The notes below the pieces were generated by a model, which was given only the letters and a program-made list of their open reading frames with translations, did no database searches and had not been told where the DNA came from. The translations under genes and the position numbers were made by a program. Shown here piece by piece: positions 12,664 to 23,800 of a DNA stretch of 64,000 nucleotides (within the stretch, counting starts at the first letter, position 1; each line of letters begins with the position of its first letter). The stretch comes from Ectocarpus siliculosus (Eukaryota > Sar > Phaeophyceae > Ectocarpales > Ectocarpaceae). The DNA is taken from positions 2,793,474-2,857,473 of the forward strand of contig FN649758.1 of assembly GCA_000310025.1 (NCBI GenBank), read 5' to 3'.

Positions 12664-13978
12664 AGTGGCCGCTTGCTCGCTCGCTCGCTCATTTCGCGGC
12701 GAACGAGGACCCTGGGATACGGTTCTGCCGTCCTCTGCCGCCCCCCCAGCCCCCGCTATCGTCCTAATGGCAATAAGAATAATGTGCGAAATCATCATGG
12801 TGTGCGGCAACCGCTGCTGGTACGGCCGCACAGACAGCTTGATGCATGGTATGGATTAGATGGAGGATCACCTTCGGAAAACTGAACATCTTCCCTCATC
12901 TCACTCTCCCTTCTTGGATGAATGAATGCTCACGCGATGTGCAGGGCGGGTCGGGACGTGGGGGTAGCAAATAGCGTGCATCCTTTCGTACTGTCTTCGC
13001 CGTGTCATCGGCGTTCTCTCACGTTTTCCCGTTGAATACTCATCATTGTTGACGTAAAGGACAGACCAAAGTGGTTCATCACGTCATGCTAGACGTTCCG
13101 GGGCAAGAGGGGCTACGTTAAAAGGTGTTGCTCGGCAACGAGCATCGTAGAACCTGAGGTTCTGAGTTTGCCAATGGAGATAGAATAAGCAAGGCTAAGG
13201 ACGAAGGTCAGTCGTTTCGAAGGGCATTGTTCCAGGTGATTTGCGCGGGCTGTCGGAGCCGTCGTCAATCACCACAACCCAGAAAGCTTCCCTAAAAGCT
13301 AACGGTTACCCTCTGACTTGCCCAAAGCTCTCGGAACAAAGGTCTCAGCTTTCCACCCGCCGTTCCACGTCGTTCCCACAGTTCACGCCCACCCGCGCCT
13401 GCCACAACTGTATTCAATTCTATTGCATTCCCCTGGCACCCAGAATAGAGCTATTACTGGCCAACGGAAGACTACCCTTACACTAGTCGAGACACCACCG
13501 TCGCCAAATGAACGAGGCTCCTTCCAATTTACGGAACATTATTCCTAGACTAGGAAACACGTTTGACAAGATATCACTTAATAATACGGCATGGGAGCGC
13601 CTCCCCACGCGCTTTCCATTTTGCCTGACCGACCGCGAAATAATGTCGAAACCAAGTATCACAAGAGTACACGTTGCGCAGAGGATGGCAGAGTACACGC
13701 TATATTCAGATACAGAAAGCGCTGCACTTCCCTTGGCCCATCTCAGAATCCCAAATGTCAACCGATACTCTATCCTGCGGAACGCACCACTAATGGAAGG
13801 AGAAGTGTTTGTGCCGCACGTTCCCGCTTGATGTGTATATCCAGAGATGTTGCACCATGTTTGAAAAAAAGGCAATTGGCAAAGAAATTTGAAGAAGACA
13901 AATTGCAGTCAGCTCCTCTCTAACGAAAGGCGGTTTTCATTTTTTGTTCTTGTCAAGTTGGACACTGCTTGAGCCCAT
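12664..13978. other. Intergenic region, no supported gene
   Basis: This lies downstream of the coiled-coil gene. A 107-codon open frame at 13508-13831 (+) is overlapped by a 130-codon frame on the other strand. Neither has recognisable motifs or splice context. Confidence 0.4.
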
Positions 13979-15682
13979 TCAGGTCACAACATGGTGCTCT
14001 TGACACAAGACTGTGCCTTGCAGCGAGAAAGGAGGGGGGGGGGGGGGGGGGGCGTACCCGTATGTTTTGCATGCCTTAGCGGTTAGACCATTGACCACGC
14101 GTCCTCGAGAGGACGGAGCATTGTTCCCACAGGACCGATCACCGATGGCCAATCGTTCCTTCCTACTTTGCCAAAGGTGGCTCAAAAATGTCTTCCCTAG
14201 TTTGTCTATCCTAACGATGTCCCTTCCCGCCTTTTCAAACCACTTTCTACTCCCCAGTACCGCTACCGTCCTCTCCTCCCTATTCCATGCCTCAAACATC
14301 TCCCTGTACGTCCCTTGTATTATTCCCAGCTCAGTCATGTACACTTCCCTCTCCTTTTCGTACCACGGACATTCCGCGACTACATGAACACTGTCTTCGC
14401 ATTCGAAGCCGCAATCACATTTGAACTTGTCGTCTTCGTCGTCTACCGTCCTATGTCTTCGTCGACGTTCGCGAAGGCCTATGTCCCCGGTCCTGAATTT
14501 GACCTTAAGCTTTGTCCCTGCATCCATTGGTCCATGTAGGTAATCCTTGAACCCTATTCCTTCTTTCAACATTCCGTACACTTCTAGACCCTCCTTATCC
14601 TTGGATTCTTTCCTTAGATTCTGTTCTTCTCTGTCGGCACAAGCAACAGATATCTTCTTCTTGAACCCCTGTAGACCCTCCGTTTCAAGCGTTTCATCTT
14701 CGTCGATGTCCAATCCCTTCCATACGTCCTCTACAACCTTGACCCATTCCGTGGGTTGTCTACCCCTCTTTTTGTTTGCCCACTTCGCCTCCCATACTAT
14801 TCTCGGCAATCTCTCCTCTCCCATCCCGCACATGCGATACTGCCATGTCAGCTTCCTTACGTCTCTTCCCGACCGTAGGGATTGGATCCCCAATTCTGCC
14901 CTGACTGCTGCATTACTTGTGCGCTTGGAGCATCCTAGGATGATTTTCGCTGCTTTCATCTGCGCCGCCTCGAGTTCTTTCACTACCTTCTTATTTCCTT
15001 CCCATACTTTTCCGGCGTACTCTAGCGGCGGTACGATTACGCTCTTCAAAACCGTCAATTTGATGCGTGTATCAAGGTGCCGGTTTGCGAGTATTGGGTG
15101 CAGCTTCCCTGCTCGTGCTTTGCCCTTTTCCGCTACCTTGGACATGTGTGTATTCCACGAGCAATCTTTTGCGATCTCTACTCCGAGGTATGTGTACTGG
15201 TCCACTGCTGCAATCTCCTCGATCCCCCACTTCCATCTATGTTCTACTGGTTCCTCCCTGCCCTCGTTGCATACCATGACGGCACTCTTCGTAACGTTGG
15301 CAGACAATGTCCACTTATCAGTAAACTTCTTCGCCGCGTCAATTTGCAGTTGCAGTCCCTCAGGGGTGTCCGACATACCAACAAAATAATCCGCAAACAG
15401 CATTCCTGACACCGAAGTTTCCGTGTCCCCTACTTTTACTCCCTTCGGGGTACTCATAGCCATGCATGCCGTATTCGGTCGACCATTACCTCGCATCCCT
15501 ACAGTACCTGGACGGCGCGATTCGTCGGGTTTTCGCCGGCCTAGGCAAAGTTTCACAAGGATAGCGTGTGTGTCAAGTAAGTAATGCCCTCCGACCCGCG
15601 AGACAACTTCCGCCAGCGCGACCCGTAGTCTAGCGTACCGTGGAAACACGAAAACCTTTCTTTCTGTACCAGCACAAGACAA
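13979..15682 (-). pseudogene. 5'-truncated non-LTR retrotransposon reverse transcriptase, inactive
   Basis: A 567-codon open frame. Homology to non-LTR reverse transcriptases starts near 15460 with GVKVGDTETSVSGMLFADYF; the frame upstream of that is not RT and is probably flanking DNA. The catalytic F/Y-A-D-D motif reads FADY (about 15395), so the second metal-binding aspartate is lost. Next come the TLSANVTKSAVMV segment, the thumb, and a C-terminal C-x-C...H..(V)AEC knuckle (CDCGFECEDSVHVVAEC). The 3' end is marked by a run of C on the element's strand (14034-14052). Most of the RT palm and any ORF1 are missing, which is typical of 5' truncation during target-primed insertion. The tails at 2-634 and 46664-46750 belong to the same family. 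Confidence 0.85.
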
Positions 15683-16046
15683 CTGGGGCGGCCGGTCATC
15701 GCCACGGCCGTGCGGGTCCGCATTTTTGATGAAATTCGTGAAGAAATACGCTCGGTTGGTGTTCTATCTAGATTGTGAGTCCTAGCCTCACGGATGATTG
15801 AGTTCTTAGTCCTCCTGAATCTCTTTGCTTGTTGTTGAAGAAAAGTTTCGTGGGTACACTTAGGGGTACGAGCGTCTCAACCATAACGAACCTTCCATCT
15901 GACAACACACCACCGCTGAGGTTGTTGCTTATGGCCCCCGAATCCAAGCAAATCATACGAAAAAGCATGTTGAGTAGGTTTAGGCTGCGGGCAGCGGTAC
16001 TACAAAAGGGATGAATCGAAAGTCAAAAATAATTTCTCGCAGATAC

Positions 16047-16106
16047 CTTGGCCAGAACCTTCGGTGCGTCGGGACTCTCCATGCTCACAACAGGAGGCGT
16101 CCACAT
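16047..16106 (-). pseudogene. Orphan first exon of a 2OG dioxygenase (block A, left)
   Basis: The sequence is 60 nt long, starts with ATG and ends AAG before a GTATCT donor. The peptide MWTPPVVSMESPDAPKVLAK is nearly identical to exon 1 of the minus-strand dioxygenase (26056-26115). The frame and donor are intact, but no exon 2 ([13 protein letters not shown]) is found on the minus strand down to 13 kb; the truncated RT element lies there instead. It is therefore a gene start without a gene, unless it drives a non-coding transcript. Confidence 0.72.
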
Positions 16107-18314
16107 GGTGTTCCTGCTCGTAACCTCCTGCACTCGTGCTGCGGCGAGTTACTCCTCCCAACTTCCCGGCCACGCTAAATTTTCGCAAGAACGGCGGCGG
16201 CGGGGAAGATTTTACCGTTCAGTCGCTACTGCTGCTGCTGCTGATGCTGCTGGGTGGGAAAGTGTGAGCAGTCGGAGCGATTCCACTCTCGAATCACCGC
16301 CGCAGCTTCAGTATCTCTACGAGTTTCACTTACGGAGCCGCTTCGCTTGTTCAGTTTCATTCCTTCCCTTCTCAAAGCGTGAACGATACAACAATGAGAT
16401 CTCGGCGTTGTTGCGACACGGTGGGAAACTGCTGTCAACGCTCGGAGAAGCACCGATCGGATGCCCTTCGGCAAGAAAAGGCAAATATATCCGAACTTTG
16501 CAGGGTGCGTGCTTGTGTCGCGAGACCGGCGTCGCTTCAAACAGCATCTTCGGTAGTGGAGCATCAGTGGCAACCAGGATACTACTAGTGTCGAAGGGCG
16601 TTTGGTGGGTATCACGGGGCACGGAGGTACTGGGTGAAACCTGATGCAATTGCATGTTCGACCAAAGATCCATGAGATGCAGCTGCTTGCTGCACCCAGG
16701 AGTGTACTTCATTGGTGTCCGTGGAGGTAGGGGAGTGTGCTGAAACAGGAGAGCTGTTGCCACTAGAAGCAGAGCTTCGCGAGGTACTACCGGTGCCGTG
16801 CGGGCTGGCAGCTGCTGAGTCGGCGCAGCGACCTGTGAGTGCTACCATGAGAACGAGCTTCGTAAAGATAAATATATAGAAGTATATGTCTACCCAAGGA
16901 CTACTTGAAGCTTCCGAAAAGTGAGAGATATATACAGTCTACTGCTTGTATCCAATATTTCAAGTCGTCATCGAAACAACAAAACCAGCAACAGCGGTTG
17001 CAATGAAAACCATGACTCTCATCTTGCACGGGACACGACACACTCACTCCCAAGGATCTATAACCGCTGCACTACTCACTGTCTTACCGATCAATAGCTT
17101 GATGCACAAGGAAAATGTCTACACGCTACTTGCAGTCTTAAACACAGCGAAAAAAAAGTCCCCATCCAGCCGGAAATTGAAGGGACTCACGTGCGTATCC
17201 AAGATGAGGCCAAGTGTGATTGCAGTGTGGAGCATGTAGTCCGACCACTGTGTGCATGTTAGAGCCGCTTCGCTTGTTTGATTCCTTCCTTATCCTTCCT
17301 TTCTCTCTCAGTCGCCCGCTACCGCTCACTATACTGCTCCCAGGCAACACTGCTGTGAGCAAGGAACACTTGTATTATGTAGCGCTTGCTGCAGCTACTA
17401 AGGGTAGGTCTTTTAAATTATTTCACCTTTCTTCAAATCCCGATTTGGTTTTAGGTAGGACCCAAAGAGGAGACCGGCGGAAGAACTTTGTGCCCAATCA
17501 AAAGCAGAGTTCTTTGGATCTTCCGGTCTTCTAACCAAATCTGAATGTGATTTCGAGATCTGATTCCTGCGTTAAGACCGGCCCTAACCCTTGTACCTCC
17601 ACAATACTTGCCTAATGTCGGAATACCGGGAATCTGGACAGGTGGCCGGGATATTCCCAGAAGATATATACGCGCCCACCAGATGGTATTTTTTTCAGTT
17701 GTCCAAGGGTCTCCATATATCCCGTAGCAATCCTTCACGTGCAGGTAAAATACTAGATGTCGCTGGATGTCGCCCAATTTCTTTTTCTTTCAAATTTGCG
17801 AAACACAGCCTCATCAAACAAAGCATGCCATGCAAAGGGAAATCAACGACCAATGTTGATTCGAAAAGCACCTGCAGCATCAGCATAAAAAAAACGCAAA
17901 GACCGAGCAACGGACAAGCGTCTGGGAGTGTTTCTTTCCCGATACCGGCGGGACTGTCAGCTTAAACACACAAGCGGGGGATTGGGGTGTGTGACCTCGG
18001 CCAAAGGAGCGCGAGGCTCTTCATGAAACACATGGTCACAGCGGTAAGGATCGACTGCATCCAAGAGCCCACGTTACCTGAGATTTAGGGCCGATGTGTA
18101 CCAGAGGGAGGGTGCAAGTGACAACCGGAACCCTGCTGCTGTGTGGGACCGCGAGTGCTTTTTTTTTTGTGAACACGCCAACTTCGATTTTTGTGGAGCT
18201 CCGTATCTTGTAAGAACACAGGAGAGAACACAGGAAAGAGGCAAGAGGCGCATGTTTTCATCGCCCATTATAGTCCCAGTTTTCTTTCACGTCAAAGGCA
18301 AAAGAGGAAGTACA

Positions 18315-18373
18315 ATGTGGGCCCCGCCTGTCGTCGACATGGACATCTCCTCGGCGCCCGCTGTGCCGCTAAG
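18315..18373 (+). pseudogene. Orphan first exon of a 2OG dioxygenase (block A, right), frameshifted
   Basis: Homologous to exon 1 of the plus-strand dioxygenase (27113-27172): both encode MWAPPVVDMD..SAPAV and end AAG before GTATGA. This copy is 59 nt instead of 60 because one base is missing near the 3' end (tgccgctaag against tgctcgccaag), so the phase into exon 2 is broken. No downstream dioxygenase exons occur on the plus strand before 27 kb. Confidence 0.72.
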
Positions 18374-19015
18374 GTATGATGAGAAGCACAAACTCGATGC
18401 ATGAATTGAAATTGCGTGTGTGTGTGTACAGCAGTAGTCTACACAGTACAAACCATGATACAAGTACTCTCGGGAGACTTTTGCCGTGAAAATCCCCACG
18501 ACAAGCGTTGTGCTGCTGTGTGCGCACAGGAATGGCAGTAGCAGTGCTACATTTAGAGTAAGGTCACACCGACACATCTACATACCAGCAGTTGGCACCG
18601 TGTGCATTCATCCTAGATTGCTGTCGGCGCTGTCGGAAAAATTGAATGCCAACATGTCCGTCCTGATGTACCTCCCTCGAGCGTTGCTCCTCCCCCGACG
18701 ATTTACATTACACGTATGTAATCTATGTGACATTACTATGACGTGTCTATGGACACCGAAAAGATGTGAATGTCCACGGACATGTCATGGACGGTTTGTC
18801 CACGGACGCGTCCACCCACATCCGCGGACGGACCACGGACACGGCCGTGGACGAGATGGGTCATTGTAATATTGCTGCAACAACTCCGAAAATCCGTAGG
18901 ATGCAGACTAGGTAGGTGTAGATTTGTTTGCCTACCGTAGGCGACAGAAGGTTTCACACCCCCTGTGGCCCAATCTTCACCGCAAAAGTGCAACGAACTG
19001 TGCCAACACGGTGGT

Positions 19016-19058
19016 CAGTGTCGTATATGACACAAGATATCACCCCCCCCGGCCCAAG
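19016..19058. mobile_element. Lone terminus of the foldback MITE family
   Basis: The sequence cgtatatgacacaagatatc followed by a run of C and ggcc matches the outer ~40 bp of the left arm of the MITE at 6803. No matching second arm was found nearby, so this is a decayed or truncated copy. Confidence 0.55.
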
Positions 19059-19404
19059 TAACAACGACCGATGACGACGTAGTCCACAGCAGAGTAGGGG
19101 TGTCGGAATGGGGTCGTGAGGCTTTCCCAAAAGGTACAATATCGCTTTGATTTAATGATACAATATCCTCTTCCGTCGTGGAATGACAAACAACTTTCCC
19201 TGCTTTGTTCGCGATCAGGGGGTGTAATTTCTTGGTCACCTCTGTTCGTCTAAAAAAAGGGCACAGCGGTCTATTGTACAATAGAGGCGAGGAAAATATT
19301 AAATACACCCATGGTACGCACATAAGTCATGCCCCCACAACTTGGCAGTCCCGTCTATACAGACCTGGACGAACACCGTTTACCACCCAAGAGCGACCTA
19401 GCCC

Positions 19405-19618
19405 TACTCGAAGGCCCACCAACCTTGCACCTAGCCACGTCAGGACCAACCTAGCACCTAGCCAGGCAATATCAACCTAGATTTATCCCATCAACTCCAA
19501 CCTAGCACCTATCCAAGCAGCGACAACCTAGAGTTTTCCCCGTCAACAGCAACCTAGCGCCAAGCCTGGCAAACCAATCTAGAACTGGGCCACCCAGCCC
19601 CAACCTAGCACCTATCGG
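19405..19618. repeat. Degenerate tandem repeat (caacctagcaccta-type)
   Basis: The words cctagcacctagcc, caacctag and caacctagcacctat recur at irregular spacing of about 20-60 bp, roughly eight times. It lies directly left of the TTAGGG run and may be subtelomere-like satellite debris (inference). Confidence 0.6.
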
Positions 19619-19628
19619 GTGGGTTTGG

Positions 19629-19650
19629 GGTTAGGGTTAGGGTTAGGGTT
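19629..19650 (+). repeat. Interstitial telomere-like TTAGGG repeat
   Basis: Three consecutive TTAGGG units flanked by near-matches (gggtttgggg on the left, tttttag on the right). It is too short and internal to be a working telomere; it may mark old break repair. Confidence 0.75.
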
Positions 19651-19659
19651 TTTAGCCGG

Positions 19660-20851
19660 TTTCGTGCCCCAGCAGAGCATATATGTTTTAGAAGCACTAG
19701 GCTCATTGCTGGTTGAAGGGACACATGTGCGTCAAGTAATAGTCCAGGTCAGGGGTTCCAGTCTCGGAACATTTTGCCCGTTTTTTCGCCTGCAGGTGGT
19801 GTAATCGGTCTGTCGAGGGCATTGGTGCATGACTTATTTGCGTACCCATGGGTGCATATAACTTTTGCCTAGAGGCGACCCAATACTTTGTAGTCTACCT
19901 TTATTTTCTTGTTCAGACACAACCCTCCATGAATGGTGAATCGAGGAATAGATCTGCGCTGCTAATTCAACGCCAGACGCTCGGGAGACGCTCTCGGTAC
20001 TCCTCAGCAACTCAGTAGAGATTGACGCTCTCTGTCATGCGATACTGTACCATGACGCACCATGGTACTATTCTTATGGTGCCCCACGAGACTTGATGAC
20101 GTAACATGAGAAATGTCATGACGTGACCCAAGGGAGCACAAAAATACTAAATTCCGACACATAACCCCCAAAACTATATCTTGGACCTTTCCGGGGGAGG
20201 GAGGGGGTACGAAGCCCCCCCCAACGCCATACAATTTCCTACATGAAACAAACCCATACATATAAATCCTATTATATGGGAGCACTTTCCATGCAAGGGG
20301 GTCGTACAATCCACGTAGTCCCGGGGCGAGCTTGCGTATACTGCACCCGACGGCACCAGAATAAACTACGCCAAATGATTGACTTGCACGAAGAATAAAC
20401 TGGGCGTAAGAGATACGGCTCAACCTACTATACGCAAGTGACAGAGGGAAACATGAGAAACACGAGCGACCAACCGCAAGACATGGCTCAGGGCCACGAG
20501 TGAAAAAAATACGGGGGGAAAGCATTTGCGGCACAAAAATGCCTCAAGCCACCAGGTACATGATCTACTCCAACGACGAAGGGCCACAACGAGAACCACC
20601 CAATTGACGCCAAAATGTCCGATGATCCACCTCAAAAGACAACGCGGTTCACTTTCGCAAACGTACGACCGCAGCAACACAAGTGTACGCTTCTAAATCC
20701 GCCATTATCAAACCATTGTACTATCCTACGAGCACGAACCCCTTGGCACAATACCCGAACATCGAGAACTGAGCATGCATCCCGATCACTCCTTACAGCA
20801 GTATGTACACAGATGAGGTCGATGTGTTCCTTCACTTTATCGCGTACTGTG
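19660..20851. other. Region 3' of the minus-strand dioxygenase, no gene seen
   Basis: It should contain the 3' UTR and terminator of the minus-strand dioxygenase. A 176-codon minus-strand open frame at 20004-20534 has no recognised motif. Nothing else is supported. Confidence 0.4.
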
Positions 20852-23800
20852 CTAGGGCGACTTCTCGTCGTTCTGCTGGTTGCCGTCGAAGTCCTGGTGC
20901 GTTTGAGAGTATTTATTCAAGATGTAGCTGCCCGCGGTGACAGGTGGGTACTTGGCGGGGTTCTCCTCCGAGCAGCATTGCGGGAGACACACAACCTGTT
21001 TACGACGGAGAAGCAGATACATTGCAGCACGCAAGAGAGCACAGAGCGCAGTTGGACCCCATGCGAAAGAACGCAGGAGCGAGGGGTCATGCGCACGCCA
21101 AAATGATACAAGGTAAGGAAACCCAATCCACATTGCGCTGTTGTTGATGGTGCGGTTTGTGGTACTTGCATGATGTTAATATGGCACGCGCCGTCGTGGT
21201 AGGGGTCATAGAAACGGAGGGCGTACGCTATCGTGCGCGTTCCCCTCCCCGCATCGCTCACGGGCGTCGGAGGACACCAGTTTCGCGAGAAATTCAACAT
21301 GTAGCCAAGCACAGCTGAGACCTCCAGTTTCACCCTTGGACAACTTGAAGTCACTCATCCGCTTGCAACGACCCGATTTGTGTAAAACGCGCAAGACCGT
21401 GGCCGTTTCAAGAGCGGCCATGAGGCCAGAAAACAACCGGTTGACCTAAAACAAAAAAACGAAGACGCCGCTGAAGCAGCCTAAAACGCATGAGGCCGAG
21501 AACTTGAAATCGTAAATGCCTAGAACGGTGATACAGTGAAACGGACGAAGGCGAAATTCCTGTCGGTTGCGAGTCACTGCGCATTCGACTTGGCTCCCGG
21601 CCTCACGAACGTAGCAGCATGTCGTGAATACAGCAATACTTTCTCGGTAGCAGCGTAGTCATGGAACGCATTTCCGCCAGCACGCAGCAGCATGTGCCTG
21701 CCTAAGATGCAAACCTCTGTGTCGAAGTTCAGCTCGAAGAAGAACGGGATGCTGTAGCGTTCGCGGCCCAGTTTGTTCACGACGCGGTGAACAGTAGACC
21801 GCAACTCGTCGTTCGTCCTGAGTTTTACGATGATGCCGGCGCGTGCGACATGCTGGGTGTGTGAACTCTCGTGAGGTTCTCCCTCGCAGGGGAACAGATG
21901 AGTCCGAGGTCTACAGTCTGTCTGCTCGATAGAAAACAGTCACAATTGGGGTCAAGCGGCTGGAGGAGCTAGAGTATGTTCCCCTCTTTTATCTGTTCAA
22001 TGGCCTTCGTTGTTAACGTTGGCGTACTGTTTGTTTCAAGCTGACTCGAAATCCTTGAGATCCGAACTCCGATGCATTGCAAGAAGAGCTCGAAAATCGA
22101 GAAGTGTTTACGGCAGGTCGTAGGCATGGGGTGTCAGCGGGAGCTACTCTTGCTTAAGATTGGAAACGACACACACCACTCGCCATCTTTGGAGCATGTC
22201 GCCAAGGTTGCAGATGAAGGCCCCCTCTCTAGGTGGTACATCCAACCACTCCCCGTCCAGCCTCACCTGCAGCCCCGGCACCTCATCCTGACCAAACGAC
22301 GACCAACGAACCGTGAATGAACACAGCATTCACGAAACGGTATTAAGAAAGGGTGCACATGCGGCCAGGGATAGCTAAAGGTACAACATCTCAAGGAACA
22401 TCTTGACAGCATGCACACCAACCATAGCTACTACTTAGACCGACGATGGTAACAACACCAACAACACCAACAAGGAGTGCCAGAACAGCCACATATATTC
22501 GTTGCCTGGACAATTTCTCACATAGGTGGTACTGCTACTTGGAAGGAAGACATTCAACACCACTCATACCACACAAGCCGCTCGTTTGCAAAGCATGTCT
22601 CGACAAAGCAAACACCAACCGTATACACCAAAACTCCCCAACGAATATCACCCGATACAATGGTGAAAGAGCGGGGTGAGGTAAGCTGCAACACCGTGGG
22701 AAACCCGAATCAACTAGCTGCTCAAACAGGGGAGGGGGGCACTTGTGGAAGGTTGGTGGAAGTCAACCCGTCGAATTTCTGTAGACTACACAGACGACTT
22801 TCTCGCTCCATTGCAAACCTTAGCGAGAAACTAAAATACAACGCCATCAAATTGTACGTGCTTGCTCACCGTGGCTAGCAAGGTGAGCAGCCCGTAATCG
22901 GAATGAGCGCCCGCACCCATCACGCCTTTCGCCGGATCCGAGACCTGATTGAGGCAGTTGTTTTTGGTACTGATGCTGCTGTGGTTGTGGTTGTTCTTGT
23001 TGTTTTTGTTAACACTTTGGTTGTTCTTGGTGTTGCGTGGTGGTGGCTATTGTTGTTCTGTCGCATTTGTGTTCGCTCTTGGTATTGTTTTCGATCTCGC
23101 AACCGTATTGAACGCTTCGATCGCGCCACAAGTTTAGTCTCCATGCTCCATACGCGCTATCGTGTTGCTGTTAACCTTGCAACATATCGCGGTTGGTACT
23201 GTTGATGTGGATCTGCGGGTTCTGCGATCGTTGTTGATGTTTGTCGTAATTTTTACTGGCTGCTGTCTTAGTATCTTAACACACGAACACCTCTTGTGTG
23301 CGACCTCCCTTTTCCGTATGACTCCATCTTCCTCAGACTGCGCCTTGCGCTGGGGCGCCATTTCGTCAAAAAAAGCCTCGACTTGTTTCGTTCGACCGAA
23401 GTCCTACAGTCCACTGGCACCACAAGCGTCATTGATACCTCCGCCGAATAGTGAAGCAGGCGCAGCGCGTGGGCCATCTCCGAGGTGCAACTTTCGAAGA
23501 ACGACGGGTCAAGTCCCAGGCCGACGGACAGCAGTCCCGAGAGCCGCACTCCCACGGCATGCATCGTGGTGAAGTAACTCTGCATGGTTGCCCTCCACCT
23601 GGAAATTCAGTAGTTCAGACAACGTGCAACGTGCCTGCCATCACTAACGTACCACTGGAATTGGATGCATTTTTATTCTTTATCGGCGAATGGTGAGGTT
23701 TCTGACGAATATTGTATTGGTCGTTCTTACATCTGACCACGGGTCTCTCTATATTCTCTGTAGAGGATTATCACAGGAAGTGCGGAAAAAATCGGTTCAG

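Larger units (their letters stand above)
15774..19360. repeat. Segmental duplication block A (orphan dioxygenase promoter cassette)
   Basis: Aligns in direct orientation with block B (25767-27625). Shared stretches include tgtgagtcctagcctca at the left end, ggctgcgggcagcggta, the two first-exon sequences, catcaaacaaagcatgcc, gttgtgctgctgtgtgcgca, and ttggcagtcccg at the right end. Block A is longer (~3.6 kb against ~1.9 kb), mainly in the spacer between the two first exons. It holds only first exons and the starts of first introns; no further dioxygenase exons follow on either side. Confidence 0.8.

Noticed and set aside
13508-13831. 107-codon plus-strand open frame
   Set aside because: Overlapped by a longer frame on the opposite strand and without recognisable motifs; neither can be preferred.
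16048-16644. 198-codon plus-strand open frame, and the similar frame at 26057-26317
   Set aside because: Their shared N-terminal part is the reverse complement of the dioxygenase first exon, so the similarity reflects the minus-strand exon, not a plus-strand gene.
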